NCBI GenBank assembly: GCA_007449985.2
Contig: VIIQ02000091.1
Coordinates: 186,001-250,000, forward strand
Length of the DNA: 64,000 nucleotides
Direction: 5' to 3'
Source of the DNA: Desmodesmus armatus
Lineage: Eukaryota; Chlorophyta; Chlorophyceae; Sphaeropleales; Scenedesmaceae
Part shown: positions 48,940-61,435 of the stretch, piece after piece
Layout of the letters: each line of letters starts with the position of its first letter
How positions within the stretch are numbered: the first letter of the stretch is position 1
Translations under genes and position numbers: made by a program
Notes under the pieces: generated by a model
Databases searched by the model: none
The model's input: the letters and a program-made list of their open reading frames with translations, nothing else
Told to the model about the DNA's origin: nothing

Positions 48940-50514
48940 ATGTGGCGATCTGCTCCTCAACCAGACATAGTCAGGGCAGCTCAAAAGGATGAGCTGTACC
49001 TGCAGCAGAGCATTGATGCCTGCCACGACGCTGTCATGCGCGCTCTTGGTGCCATACCCGCTCTTCAGCATGCCAAGTAAGCTCAAATCAAAGCAACCTT
49101 GGTGATTGTTACAGGAAGAGACTATTAAGTAGAGCACCACACTTGCATGTGGGAGGGGCCGGGGGGCAGGTGTTCACAAGGTCCAAGCAACTGGCGCTGG
49201 CACCATGCCAGCTGTAAGGGGGTAGCAGTGTGCTCTTGGGGAGCCGGATACCTCAGTCACAGCAGTGAGGCGACATCGGCAGGCTGTGTGGTAGCTGCAG
49301 CCACTTGTGGGCCTCCTTGTGGGTGCCGCTTTGACCACATCTGACGGTGCTGATGTGACTTTGGTTAGCCCCACATACCACACATTGCCAGTGCCAATGA
49401 CAGCTGTATGTACCACCTACACCAAATCCCAGTTCTCAAAGCCTGACATCGTCTGTGGGTGTGTATGTGCAGGTCCTGCCGCCTGCTTGCTACCTTCATG
49501 TACTATGCCACAACAACAGCAGCGGGCCTGCAGACCTTAGGGGAGGAGTATTGCGACATTATGCAGCTCACACAGCAGCAGGGGGCCACCCCAGCACAGC
49601 AAGCAGGAGGCCTCAGCCAAGGCCTTGCACCTGCGCACACACGGGTGCTGCTGACCGTGCTGCAGTCGCTGGGGCCTGCTGTGCTGAGCAGGCTGGTAGC
49701 CAGCATGGAGAGAGCCAGCAGCGAAGAGGGGCTCCTGTTTGGCCTGCAAGACACCTCCTTTGACTACCAACCGCCGGACAGCAGCAGCACTGCGTGGGAC
49801 CCCACACGGCAGGGAGACCCCCTGCATGACCAATTGCAGGAACACCCAGATCAGCAGCAGTGCCGTCAGCACGGCAGTTTGCAGCAGCTGCGGCAGCGCA
49901 TGCACAGCAGCTGGCGCAAGATGCAGGAGCAGCTCGCCCCGCACTGGCCGCAGATCAAATCCTGGCTGCTGTTTGCGGGGCGGGTGCACCTGGCAGCTTT
50001 CTACTTGCGCGGTCACTACTATGAATGGAGCAAGCGGCTGCTGGGGGTACGTTACACATCCATCTCACCTAATAAGGAGCAGCGGGCATCGTACCGCTTC
50101 CTCGGGTACATGCTGGTAGTGCAGCTAGTCATCGCTGGGGTGGGTCAGGCTCGATCCCAGCTGAGCACCGCCCATGGTGGCATCAGTAGTCAGGACAGCA
50201 TGGGAGCTGCAGGACTGCAGCAGGGGCAGCAGAAGCATGCAGTGCTGCTGCCAGATCTTATGCCAGCGACACCAGCGCACGCAGCAGCAGAGGGCGCAGC
50301 AGCACAGCGCAGTGAGGAGGGTGCGGCGTGGGGCAGTGGAAAGCAGTGCGCGCTGTGCCTGTCGGTCCGCAGCCACCCTACATGCACACCATGTGGGCAC
50401 GTGTTTTGCTGGCAGTGTATCGCACAGTGGTGCCTGGAGAAGCCAGAGTGCCCGCTGTGCAGGACTGGGGTTGGGAGCTCGCAACTGGTCTGCTTGTATC
50501 ATAGTGACTTCTGA
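48940..50514 (+). CDS. PEX10: PEX10, peroxisomal RING-finger E3 ligase subunit
   Basis: Integral peroxisomal membrane protein. With PEX2 and PEX12 it forms the RING complex that ubiquitinates the import receptor PEX5 so that it can be recycled. Two exons, 48940-49076 and 49473-50514, joined at phase 2 (AA|GTAAGC ... TGTGCAG|G), give 392 residues, close to plant PEX10. Family marks: QPDIVRAAQKDELYLQQSID near the N-terminus, QTLGEEYCDIMQL, the membrane region with HLAAFYLRGHYYEWSKR and GVRYTSI, and a C-terminal C3HC4 RING (CALCLSVRSHPTCTPCGHVF ... CIAQWCLEKPECPLC). The end SSQLVCLYHSDF is near-identical to plant PEX10. The linker before the RING is Gln/Ala-rich. The ATG at 48940 is the first ATG in frame that directly precedes the conserved region. 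An upstream in-frame stretch derived from virilizer exon 2 leaves a longer 5' form possible. Confidence 0.93.
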
Positions 50515-51578
50515 TTAGCAGCATTGTTCAGGTGCGCACTGCAAAATGTGTGCCTTGTGTACCTTACCTTCTGGCACGATAGTGTTGGTATTGCATCATG
50601 CGCCGTGACTGGGTGCATCTGGTGCTGTGCTTTTGTTGGCGGAGTTCCGTGCACACTACATACAGTACAAAGGGAAGCAGTCCTTCAATGCTCACCAATT
50701 GTTTTACAAAGATCATGACATTTTCATGATGTCATCTGCAGCTGCAATCCATCGACTGGCTATAGCAAGTTACAGCTAGATCCTTGGACACCAGGTCCTG
50801 TGCTGACATGCTGGAATGACAAAACCGCAGCCCCACAAAGGCGCACTATCGCACACTGTGTACTGCATGTTGGTCCAGCTGCCTCTGACCAGGCACTACT
50901 GCCAGTGTCCAACTGAATCAGTGCTCACCCAAAGTGGGTAACAGCTACAGCGACGGCTGCAGGGAAAAACATGGCATGCGTACATGCCTGAGCAAGGCGT
51001 GCACGTCCAGGATCTCCAACACCCCGCCTGCTTCCTCCCGTAGGTCATAGGAGGCGCCCCCACTGACAACCTGAATGCAGCCTGCAGGAGATCAAGATCC
51101 CAGTGCATAGCTGAAGCATGCCAGAGCTTGTGCATAGTATAATACACTTGCCACCATAACGCATTTGCAGCTCTACGAACAAAGTCACCTCCCGCCCTTC
51201 TTGTACTGTGCAATCACTGCGATGTGGTTGCTCTTCACCAGTCACACTGTCAAAATGTTGCGGCTTGCACAAAGGTCAAGCCCCTCTGTCAACAACTCTA
51301 TGCCAGCAGGCAAGTGCCACACATGCCTGGTGCGTCCCTGCTGGCATCACACAGCACCCTGCTGCAATTGCTTGCAAGCAAATACCAACTAGTCAACACC
51401 CCATCAGCTTGACATGGGGCACCGCATGAACACATAGTGCAACTTCATTGCACAACATCCACACGGCATGCAACACTGTTAGCCGCCTGCTGCAGCATGT
51501 TGCATGTCATGCAAGTCATAGGCCATGAGTTCAGCAATACAGTGCTGGCATGGCACTGCCTGATTGTGTCAACCACCC

Positions 51579-51609
<31 letters not shown>

Positions 51610-52387
51610 CCGCAGCAGAGGCTGCTGTGCACAGCATGACCTGTGCCTGCAGCTTCGCACACGTCAAAGTTGTGCAGGTGATCACACGTGGCAGTGCCAT
51701 GCGCCAAGCAACCATGCGTCAAGAACACAACTACAGCATGCGCCACCAAGACCTCTCTCTAGCTATGATGCAGCCACACAGGCTGCCAGAGACGCTACTG
51801 CACCACCTTGGTATGACCAGATTGCCATCACCAGGTGTGTGCATACATGTACGGTACGGGCTCAAGGTGCGAGCCTCAATACGGTGGATTGGTTTGTGCT
51901 GGCTACTGCAGTCAGGCAAAGACCCAAGACAAAACACTGCAGTCACAGTACAGGCAAGGACCCTCGCAACCAGTGAGTTGGTTGCTGGTGGGGTGCCCAG
52001 CTGCACAGATCACTGCTTGTAAACATGGCATGCGATGGTGAGCATGCCCACATCTTGATCAAAACTACTATTAGTCAAACATTGGCAACAGTCGCAAACC
52101 GTCCCACAACCATACCAGACTATTGGCAGTGCTCCCACATACGTCAAGTGGACGCAGGCCAGTGGATCCCAGGCAAAATAACCCCAAGCTGCTCAAAGAT
52201 GCTTCACCGCCACTTGCCAAACATGCGCAGCACAGCACAGCACAGCATCACACAGCACAGCATGTGCCTGCTGACCTTCTCAGCACACCTGCAGCCGCAC
52301 ACCCAGACCTTGGGGCTCTTCCAGTCCTGCGAGCTGGATCTCGACGTGCGCGTCTACACAAGAACGTGCCCTCAGCAGGCCACCCCC
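50515..52387. other. Spacer between convergent PEX10 and patatin-like gene 1
   Basis: No convincing gene. On - there is a short coding-looking run, 51070-50945 (VVSGGASYDLREEAGGVLEI to a stop), after an acceptor-like TTCAG. A second lies at 51235-51165 (VQEGREVTLFVELQMRYGGK). Their phases do not join cleanly and I know no family for either. A CTG/TTG repeat is at 51580-51612. Confidence 0.4.
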
Positions 52388-54285
52388 TCAGCCCCGTGGG
52401 CTGCCAGCTGCCAGCCTACGGCCCTTACTGCCGGTGTCACTGCTGTGTGGCTGTTGCTGCTGCGCCACATGTCCCTTGTGCTGCGCCCATGCTGCTGCGT
52501 CAGCCTTGCCAAGCTCAAACATGTAGTGCAGGGTGCCATCGTCTGCGGGAGTTAGTGCCCACTCATTCCAGTCCTGCTGGCTCCATGGGACCTTGTGGTA
52601 GATGCCTGGGTAGGACAACAAGCCACCGCAAAGACAAGCAGACAAGACGTGACACTCATGCAGTCAGTGTTTGCAAACCAGCAGCGGTGTGCCAGGGGAT
52701 TGGGCAGTGTAAGCAGCTTGAAATACATGTGACAGCAGTTGTGGGACACACATGAGGCTGGCTTGTGGCCACCTTCTCACATCGGCAATGGCCAACCAGT
52801 CTGTCCTGCACACTGCTATGGGCTGCATATGTTGCACGTTGCTGAGAATGCTGCTGAGTGGTCACATGCTGCTGCCTAGCCGTTTGCCTTGAATCTTTTC
52901 GACGTCAGCAACAATCAACAGACCCTGTTCAGTTAGATCACACCAGGTGGCCCCGTGTTGTCCTGACAGTCACCCTGAACAGGACTGAGGGTGCCGTCAA
53001 GCGGCAGCCTGCTGTTCCTGTGCAGCCACCACTCACCTGGGGCAATGTCCACTCCCTTGCTAGTAGCCAGAGCCACCATAGCTGGGTCAGGCCCATTGCT
53101 GCCTGTCGGGGTGATGGCTGGCCAGCTGCGCACCCTAGGGTTGGCATTCACCACAGCCATAGGTCCCCTTATGGCTATCCTAGCCATGAACGTCTCAACA
53201 GACGAGCGCCGGGGCCAGGCGGGGTTGCTGGTGCTGATGCGAACGCAGGTCTTGACGCCTGGCGGGCACGGCTGCTGTGCGGCAAAGCCTCCGTCGTACA
53301 CTGGGAGGCCTCTGTACTGCTTTGCCATCGTGCCGCCGCTCCAGAGAGGTATGAAGGATGAAGACGTAGCTGCATCAACGAGGTCGCCGTTGTCGCTGAA
53401 GTCTGAAATGAGGAGGGGCTTGTGTTGGTTCAGCAGGACCTGGCCTGTGGAAATGGCTATGAAGCCTCTGTTGCTGCAGCGCTTGTAGGCATCTGCATGA
53501 GGCAAGGCGCAAGCAACAATGCACAAGGTTAGCAGCAGGGGTGAAGAGGTGCATGGGACAGTTGATGCAAGGGGCAGCTTTCAGTGCGAGGGTTTTGCAA
53601 CTGGTTGCCTGTGAAGGTGTTGCTGGCGGGTGGATGCCCTGGGAAGGATCCTTCCGTTTTCACCGCCTTGAAGGAGCTTTTGTTAAGGGGTACTGTGGTA
53701 TGCAGGTTGTCACAACGGACAGTGCTGGTTGCATGTGCTGCTGCTATATCACAGCAGTGATGGCTTTGTGAAAGTGTCTGGCTCACCATTGGGCAGTGTG
53801 TCATCCAGAACCTTGCGCAGTGCCTTGTCCAAGGTACCAGAACATGACAGGTGGCTTCTGCAGGAATGAGCCATCTCCTGACCTGCCTTGTACACGGTCG
53901 CTGTTGGCACACCAGCACAGTGGCTGGTGCTGATGATGGCACCACTGCTGCAGCCCGCCAACTTGGTTGAGGCATCGATCACTCCCATTTTGCTCAGCAC
54001 ATCCACGATACCTGTAATGAACAGGCCATTGCCACGAGGTTGAGTTTCTTTTGCTGTTACTGCAGCTTGAGTCTTAGTAGTGCATCTTGGGTGTGCTGTG
54101 ATCAGGATGACTGCAGTTCTGCTGCTGCTGGTGAGGCGGGAGGCATCCGGTGGCAGGGGGTACACGGTTTGAGGGTGCTGTGCAAGGCAAAACTCACCGA
54201 GGTAATAAAAGATCAGAAAACCAGCTCCTCCAAAGCTTAGACCGATCTCCCCAGTCGATATAGCGATCGTAGTGTTGAGGGGCAT
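52388..54285 (-). CDS. Patatin-like lipid acyl hydrolase 1
   Basis: Predicted serine acyl hydrolase using the Ser-Asp dyad of the patatin/phospholipase A2 fold, acting on membrane or storage lipids. Exons 54285-54198, 54011-53787, 53492-53037 and 52605-52388 all join at phase 1 to give 328 residues. Marks in order: the glycine-rich oxyanion strand LGLSFGGAGFLIFYYLG-like segment (here IGLSFGGAGFLIFYYLG, about residues 14-30), the nucleophile elbow G-C-S-S-G after MGVIDASTKLA (about residue 45), SSSFIPLW, and the catalytic Asp in VYDGGFA. The C-terminal exon (GIYHKVPWSQQDWNEWAL) is specific to this pair of genes and ends in a Gln-rich tail. ATG 54285 is the first true ATG of the frame. The same layout recurs in the gene at 58.9-61.4 kb, so they are tandem duplicates. 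The substrate cannot be told. Confidence 0.8.
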
Positions 54286-57200
54286 TGTGGAAGGAGCAAG
54301 AACTCTGCCAAGGCGGTGTTTTGGCAGCAACAAACTATCAGCTGCTTGTTTAAAGAATTAACAGAGTGAAATATTCTGTCTGCGTTGCCGAAGGTGGAAC
54401 TGGAGTGATATGCGCGGGCTTGTCCCTGGCTGCAGGATCAAGGCTGCACATACACACAATACCTGATAGCAGTGATACAGCACAAGTCCCTGTGGTACGC
54501 TAACGCCCTACTGTTCGGACCATCGGACAGTGTAGCACCTAGGGTTCACCAGGGTTTGGCGGGCAGGACCACAACAAGACGGTGCGTCGTCAGTGCGGTT
54601 CGTCAAAATCACAAAGACAAGACCTGTAATAAGCTTTACAAACTGGTACTGTACGTTGTGAGCGTCAGGGCTTGACAGGCTGGTGTCATGACACACCTCC
54701 TATCGTCCTGTCTCTGCAGCCCTTGGGCACTCCTTGGTGTCAACTAGCCTTTGAATCAACACACAAATGCTGCAGGCTGGAGCTCGGGAGTCCACGTGTT
54801 CACCACACGGTTACAGGGTTTGCACTTTTTGTGAGCTTTGGATTGTTCCACATCCGGATGCTTGCCCGCACGTGGTGTCCTCACAACCAAGGTTGATGGT
54901 GTTAGCCTTGCAAAGCCTCTCTTTTGTCAACGACCAAATAATGTGTTCGAGTAGGGCTGTGGACCTTGATAGTGTGATGGTCGTGACACATCAACAGCCT
55001 GCATGCAGCAACCAGCAGGACAAGCTGCATTGCACCATGAAAGGGGCAGCAGCCACTATCCGCCCTACGATGGCGGCAACATGACAAGCGGCATCAATGC
55101 ATTCACTGCACAGCCAAAAAAAATGCCATATAAGCACGGTGCACAACTTGCCTTGCTGTTCAACCACGAGTACCCGCCACCTCACAAGAATCAAGCAGTC
55201 ATACAAAGCACCCGCGAGTCACCAGCAGCAGCTTGTGGCTCTTCAAGTGGCAGAATGGGAGCCTCACAAACTTCACCAGCACCATGCCCCACGACAGGCC
55301 TGAAGCACAGCAAGCAATCGGACAACACCTGTTGTCTCAATAGCATTACAATAGCTCTACTGCCAGCAACGCTGTAAGCTGCTGATGCATTACGCAGCAC
55401 GTCCAACTCATGCAGTTGGCTTGCAAGTGAGTTGCTCACACCCGCTGAGCAGTCTGCCACTGGTAGCTGCGGCAGCCAAAAGACCCAAAGACGCTCCGCA
55501 CAGCGGCATGCCGCAGGCAGGGCTGCTGATGCAGGTGAAACCTGAAGCATCACCAGCCCCACACACTCAGCACCAGTGTAAGCTATGCTTCCACTGCTCC
55601 CAAAAACACATGTAACTGTCCAGGCAGCCTCAGCTGCTTTCGACACAGCTTCCCGGCATTGCAGTCAGCCCCGACCCACCCACAATGGCAGTGGATGCCC
55701 CGCGGGCTACCATGCAACCGCTACTTGCATCATTTCTCTGAGTCTCAAGCACACTGTACTTGAGATGCTACTGTATTGTAGCAATCCTGCTGACCAGCCA
55801 CAGTGCTGACACTGCAACTCCCTCCTCGTTGCCTGGCAACTGTAACTACAGCCACCCTCTCAGGCCTTGTATGGTGCCACCACCACAGCACAGCACAGCA
55901 TGGTCAGCTCACACGGCTGGTGCTGTCTGTCTGTGCTGGCAGTAAGCACCCTCTGGTCAAAAGCTGCCATGCGACAGGCTACTTATGTGCTGATCAAGCA
56001 CACGGTAAAAAGCACAGAGCAGCGCGCTCTGTGGCAGTACTTGCAGAAAGAGCACCCCCACCTGTGACCCACGTGTAATAATGGAGAGTGCTGGTGGCAA
56101 CACCAGGCATACCAGCTTGGGACCCTCTGCATGTATCACCAGCAGTCGGCAAGAGCCTTCCCACGAAGGCCAATCTGGCGAGCAGTGATCACTCATGAGT
56201 GGCTGCCACTTGCATGCACAATGTGCACCACGTGGTGCACCTCAAGGGCCAGGCCCTTCTGCCAGAACAGTGTCGCCTCAACACCAACTGTGGGAAGTGC
56301 ACATGGCAGTGAGCTGGCGCAATGCAAGCTTGAGCCAGCAGCCAAACACACCGCAACTAACATGCAGCAAGTCTATGATGTCATGACAATGATGCCTAAA
56401 AGGTAATCAGCAGCATTCAAACAACATCCAGTGCACCAATGCACAGCAGAACAAAGAACAACGACAACAACAACCCACACCCCCATACAGCAGCACACAG
56501 CAAGTGAAGATGCCAGAAAGCAGCACCCAAAAGAGACAAAAGCAACACCCACAGACCGCCGAAAAACACTACGGATTACGTTGAGCAGCATACATAGGCC
56601 CTGCTGTCAGCACCAGTTCTTGGCGCTAGCCAGCTGTCATCCAATCAACCACGAGGCCATAAAGCAGGGATGTCGACAGCACCCTCGCATCAGCCTCATT
56701 GTGGGCAAGGCATAGCCACACCACATGTGTTTAACACACACACACATCACACATATCCTGTGTCCACACAAACATACTCGAGTAACCACCACCGTAGTGC
56801 CACCCCCCATCCAACCAATGACGAGCCTGGATGATGAAACATGGGATAAACTCGACTGTCCACAGCCTGGCATGGCACAGCCTCATTGTAGGCAGAACAC
56901 CTGTGGGCCACATGCACAAACCAACAATGCACACACCACGCACAGGCGCAGGATACACACATGCACAAGCGACAAACCCACCAAGGCCTGCGCCTGAAGC
57001 CCCCCAGCTAGCATGCATCCTGCCAGCACCGTTGAAAGCTGAAGCAAGTCGCTGCATAGACGTCAACCGACGCAGTGAGGTGCACCAGCAATCTGTTGCA
57101 CAATTGCTGCAAGTATACAGGAGGCAGCGGTGGCTAGCCACGTATGTAAATATGCACCTCTGCGCGCACAAGTGACCCTTACAAGCTCCGTCTGCCACCC

Positions 57201-58867
57201 AGCTACCCTGTCACTGACACAGTGTATGTCGAAGCAAGACAATCAGGCCATTGCCCCGAGGGTGACAGGCAAGACGTGTCAGTACCTGCACTGCGCAATC
57301 TGGTCAAAGGGTCAGAGCGCAGCTGCTGCTTGTGCGAGGCCAACACAGGGTGGCCTGCAACAACCACCGCCAACATAAATACAAAAATCGGCACTACTGC
57401 AATGGCGCCTTGCAAAAGAGGTCAGGTCAGCACGAGTGCCCCCATGTGTTGAAAGCTGATGGCATATGAGATGCCGACAAGCAGCCATCCACCTCACATA
57501 CATACCCGTCCTCATGCCAGCCCCCTAGGGAGCTGCATGAACTCCTCGCTCCTTTCACACATAACCCCCTCCTGCTCAACAAACCACAGGGTTTGGCAGT
57601 GCATTGGGCATATTTGTATACAAAGGGCAACCTGGGGTCTGTCATTTGTATACACAAGACAACCTGTGGTTTGTCATTTGTATGCACAATGCAACCTGGG
57701 GTCTGTCATTTGTATACAAAGGGCAACCTGGGGTCTGTCAAGCTGACAACTGGGGCACACCCGCTTAAGGAGCAAACCGCCACGGCTGAAGCAACTGAAA
57801 GGAAAACATGGGCCTGGCTTGGCCAGCCCGCTTCCAGACCTTCTGCATCCACCTACAAAAGCAGTTTGGCTGTGCCAGTGCCCAACGAGTGGTGCAAAGC
57901 CAACACAGCATCCCTACTCCTGATAGCCGTCAGAAAAAAGATAATCCTGATAGCCTCACCACAGATGGTGCAAGGCTAACGGGAGCAGCAGGACATGTCT
58001 GCCGCCATTGCTGAAGCAGCATAACACCCCTGCCTGCTACAACGCGCGCAAGCAAACGCGCTGCGCAGAATACCGCTCAAAAACAAGATAGCATCCGCTC
58101 AGCTGGCCTCCTGCGTGCCCTCACACCCAGTAGTATAGTCAGTGCAACATGTCTGGGTCGCCGACGGTCAAGGTGCCTTGCAAAAGGCCACATACAGTAG
58201 CGCTACAGCAACATCAAGCAGCAGCCAGTGTACCACTGGCAGTACAACAAGTAACCTGCTGATTGTACAAGTCATCCTTCTGCTGATAGGAGCAGGCCTG
58301 CGCGACTTGAATGAGTGTAAACAGAGACAGTCAAACCTCAGGCATTGGTATGCCCTGTAGTCAACACCACACAGCAATCAAATGCGAGAAGGCTGCTGCG
58401 TGTGACTCATGGTCTAACAGCAGCAGCAACCAAACATAACCCGCAAAAGGGGTTGTTCAAGCTTCACAGGTGATGGAAGCTTCCCCCGCCTGCTCCCTCC
58501 CCCCGCCATACACACACACAGCCAAAGTCTGCAGGACCCCAAAGCACACGTTAAATGCCCCACAACCACCATCCTGCATGGACGGATCAGCATGGGGGTC
58601 AGCGCATGCACACATATCAAGTTGCTGCCCCCCCCCCCCAGCAATGCTCGATTGTTGGGCTGGTGGTGGGTCGGACGTTGGGTTGTATTAACCGAACACA
58701 CAGTGTCCAAACAGGCGCCGCTGCTGCTTTGCTGCACCAGCTCTGTCACGCACAATGCACTGCACCTCCTATGCCCGCATACAACAGCTGCTTCCTTTCC
58801 CCCAAACACACCACGCCAAACACACACGCCCCACCACACTCAAACTTGCGCCATACCCCATCACCAC
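54286..58867. other. 4.6-kb spacer between the patatin-like genes
   Basis: It is somewhat richer in A/C and short repeats than the genes around it. Both strands show only short, motif-free frames. It holds a 32-bp tandem repeat (listed separately) and CA-rich stretches around 56710-56960 and 58500-58860. The first few hundred bases on the patatin-1 side should contain its promoter. Confidence 0.5.
57613..57740. repeat. Minisatellite, four 32-bp units
   Basis: Units start at 57613, 57645, 57677 and 57709 with no gaps. Units 1 and 4 are identical; 2 and 3 differ at several bases. Each begins TTTGTAT and ends CTGTCA or TTGTCA. There are no spacers, so it is not a CRISPR array. Confidence 0.9.
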
Positions 58868-61435
58868 TCATCCCTGGGCATACACCCTGTAGCTCGCCCT
58901 CTTAGCAGCAGCAGCAGCCTCCAACCCAGTAGCGCGCGCCCAGATCTGCGCATCACGCCGGCCCAGCCCCCACAGATACCTATTGAGCGCTTCATCCCCA
59001 GGCATCACAATGATCTCCTCCCAGGTCTCTGCTGACATCCCAGTGGGGCTGTACAGCCCGGGAGCGATGTCCACGCCCAGGGCAGCAGCGGACTGCAGGG
59101 CAGAGGCTGCGCTGGCGGTGCGCGCAGCAGCCGTGTTCTCGAGGGAGACACCGGCTGGGAGGCAGGACTTGCGTGCAGGGCGCAGGCTGCCTGCGTGTGC
59201 GGTGCGGCCGAAGATTCCAAAGAACTGATCCAGCCTCTCGTTGTTCCTGGTGGGGCAAAAAGCAAAAAGAAGGACGGTGGGATGTGCCGTCAACTTCATG
59301 ACATTGACATTGACATGGACATTGGCATTGGGGCGCGAGGCATTGGCTCAAATTGTACCCAAAGCAAACACCGGTGATACAGCTTTGCGCAACATATGGT
59401 GCCGGTGATACACACGACTGGTTCAGCAAGGCCGTGCAGCAAAGCTTCCAGAGCCCGACCTCAACACCAGCAGCAGCCACAGCCACAGCTCACCAGGGTG
59501 GGTTCTTGCTGTTGATCTTGATGCAGGCCTTGACACCAGGTGGGCAGGGCTGGGAGTCACTGAAGAAGCCATCATAGGCCTCCAGGCCTCTGTAGGTAGT
59601 GGTGGGGGTCTTGCCGGACCACAGGGGGATGTATGAGGAGGCTGAGGCAGCTGCAACCATGTCTGCATTGCTGCTGTAGTCGGTTATGGCCTGCGGGTGG
59701 GAAGGGCCAGCACAGCACAGAGGAAACCACTCGGGTCAAATGTGGCATGTAATGAATATCGAGCTGCTCTAGACACTGCGGTGTGGGCTGAGTTTTGCTG
59801 AGCTGACGATTGCAACTGCCAGGCAACAGGAACGGCTGCACTGCATCATGCAGGCCCACCCTGGTCCAGTACGTCACAATCTCTGTCACTTTGGCTGCCC
59901 TTAGCCCATGCATATGCTGAGTTGGGTGTGGCGGTGGTGCAGCCAGTAGGCATACAGCCAGCACTTTACGGTACAGATTGACAAGCAAGCCTCCCACATG
60001 CTGCGAGCCCGAGACTCTGGAACGGCTCCAGACTACTGAGTAGTAAATGCTGAATGTCACGCGCTGCGGTTGTGCTGCACTGGCGTTGCTGCTGCTGCTG
60101 AGGTTTGTGCTGGCGCTGGTGGAGCTGCTTGCAGTGGGACTGCTGGTGGGTGCTCATGCACCTTGTGTGACAGCTTGTCTGCGTGCAATACAGCTGCATG
60201 CAGGATGTCAGCCCTGCTACCGCTCAGCAGTATCTTTCTGCGCTCCAGGTCACCCACCTTGAAGCTGTGACAGGATGCCTGTCCGCACCATTCTATGGAT
60301 AGCCCCCAGTTTGTATTTAGTATGCAGAACTGCTGAGCTCACCTTGTTGACAGCAGACTTGGAGGGAAATTCCCCAAACGTGATGGACATGTAAGCCCTG
60401 TTCCTGCAGCGCCGCCATGCTTCCGGAGGCAAGAATGACCCCAGGCTGTTGGCAACAGTACTGCCCAGGCCTCCCTGGCAGTTTCCATGAGCTCTGCAGG
60501 TGTTGCATAGCTGCTGGGTGATCTGCATGAACTTGTCTGCTTCCACCCTGAGCACAGACCCATGGTGAGCAGGGCTCCTGAGGATGCCCCTGCAATCTTG
60601 GTCATGGGGGTTATGATACCCAGCTCCAGCAAGAGGTATGCAGCACCTGCAGTCACAGAGAACAGTTTGCAGGTTTGTAGCCAGCAAATACGGTGTTGGG
60701 TTGATGTTGGTGAATCTTGAGGGCAGGGCGTGCACATTGTTGACACGTGGCGTGACAGGTGCGGGATCAGCAATCCTGGGTGTTGGCAGATCAGAACAAG
60801 GCAAGGGTGTGGTGGGAGATTGAGGGTGTGCTGGTGCCCAGCCATTGCAGCAGTGATGCACCATTGGAAGGGCCTCAGGAGGACCGGCAGGGGGCTAGGG
60901 GTGATACATCTTTCAGGCCAGACCTGAGCTGCGCACAGTGCTTTGCAGCAGCCTGACTCTATGTGATTCAAATGTGTTTCCTCAGGTGGTTGAGGTCTCT
61001 TGCGAAGCTTCCAGCATGGGATTCATAGTATGCTACCGTACAGCAGCACAAGCTGCTGCTCCTTGACTGGCTGCAGCCCACATGGCAGCCCGACCAAGCT
61101 GGATGCACTGCCCTGATCGCTGATTGGATTCGTGATGTAGGGATACATCCAATGTCGGACTCACCTGCCAAATAGCCCACCAGGAAGCCTTGGTACAAGC
61201 AGGCATTATGGTGGGTGTAGCAAGTGGACACAAACCACAGCAGTGAGCAGAGCAGGGCTTCAAGTCAGCTCTGCAGTGCATTGAAGTGCTGATTGATTGT
61301 CTATACACTGTGAACCACGGCTGAGGTACCTGCGATGCCAAACGATAGTCCGAGTTCCCCTGCTTCGAATGCTTGCAGGAGGGCCGTCGCCCCACTTGAG
61401 GCCAGAGCTGTGCTATTGACGGCCGCTAAAACCAT
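58868..61435 (-). CDS. Patatin-like lipid acyl hydrolase 2, with a frame interruption
   Basis: Paralogue of the gene at 52.4-54.3 kb. Exons: 61435-61330, a 24-nt micro-exon 61188-61165, 60646-60344, 59690-59494 and 59246-58868; about 335 residues. The first two exons join to give LGLSFGIAGFLVGYLAG (oxyanion strand). Exon 3 has KIAGASSGALLT, the G-x-S-x-G nucleophile elbow. Exon 4 has SSYIPLWSG and the catalytic Asp in AYDGFFSD. The last exon has ALGVDIAPGLYSP, matching GVDIAPGIYH of gene 1, where an intron splits it. Exon 3 is one base out: after TMGLCSG the frame must shift to continue as VEADKFMQITQQLC, and no plausible intron fits the 12-15 nt available. Either this copy is a recent pseudogene or the assembly lost or gained a base. 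An AAG| acceptor for the micro-exon is non-standard. Confidence 0.65.

Noticed and set aside
57613..57740. Regular repeats that might suggest a CRISPR array
   Set aside because: Units are directly adjacent with no unique spacers, in a eukaryotic genome.
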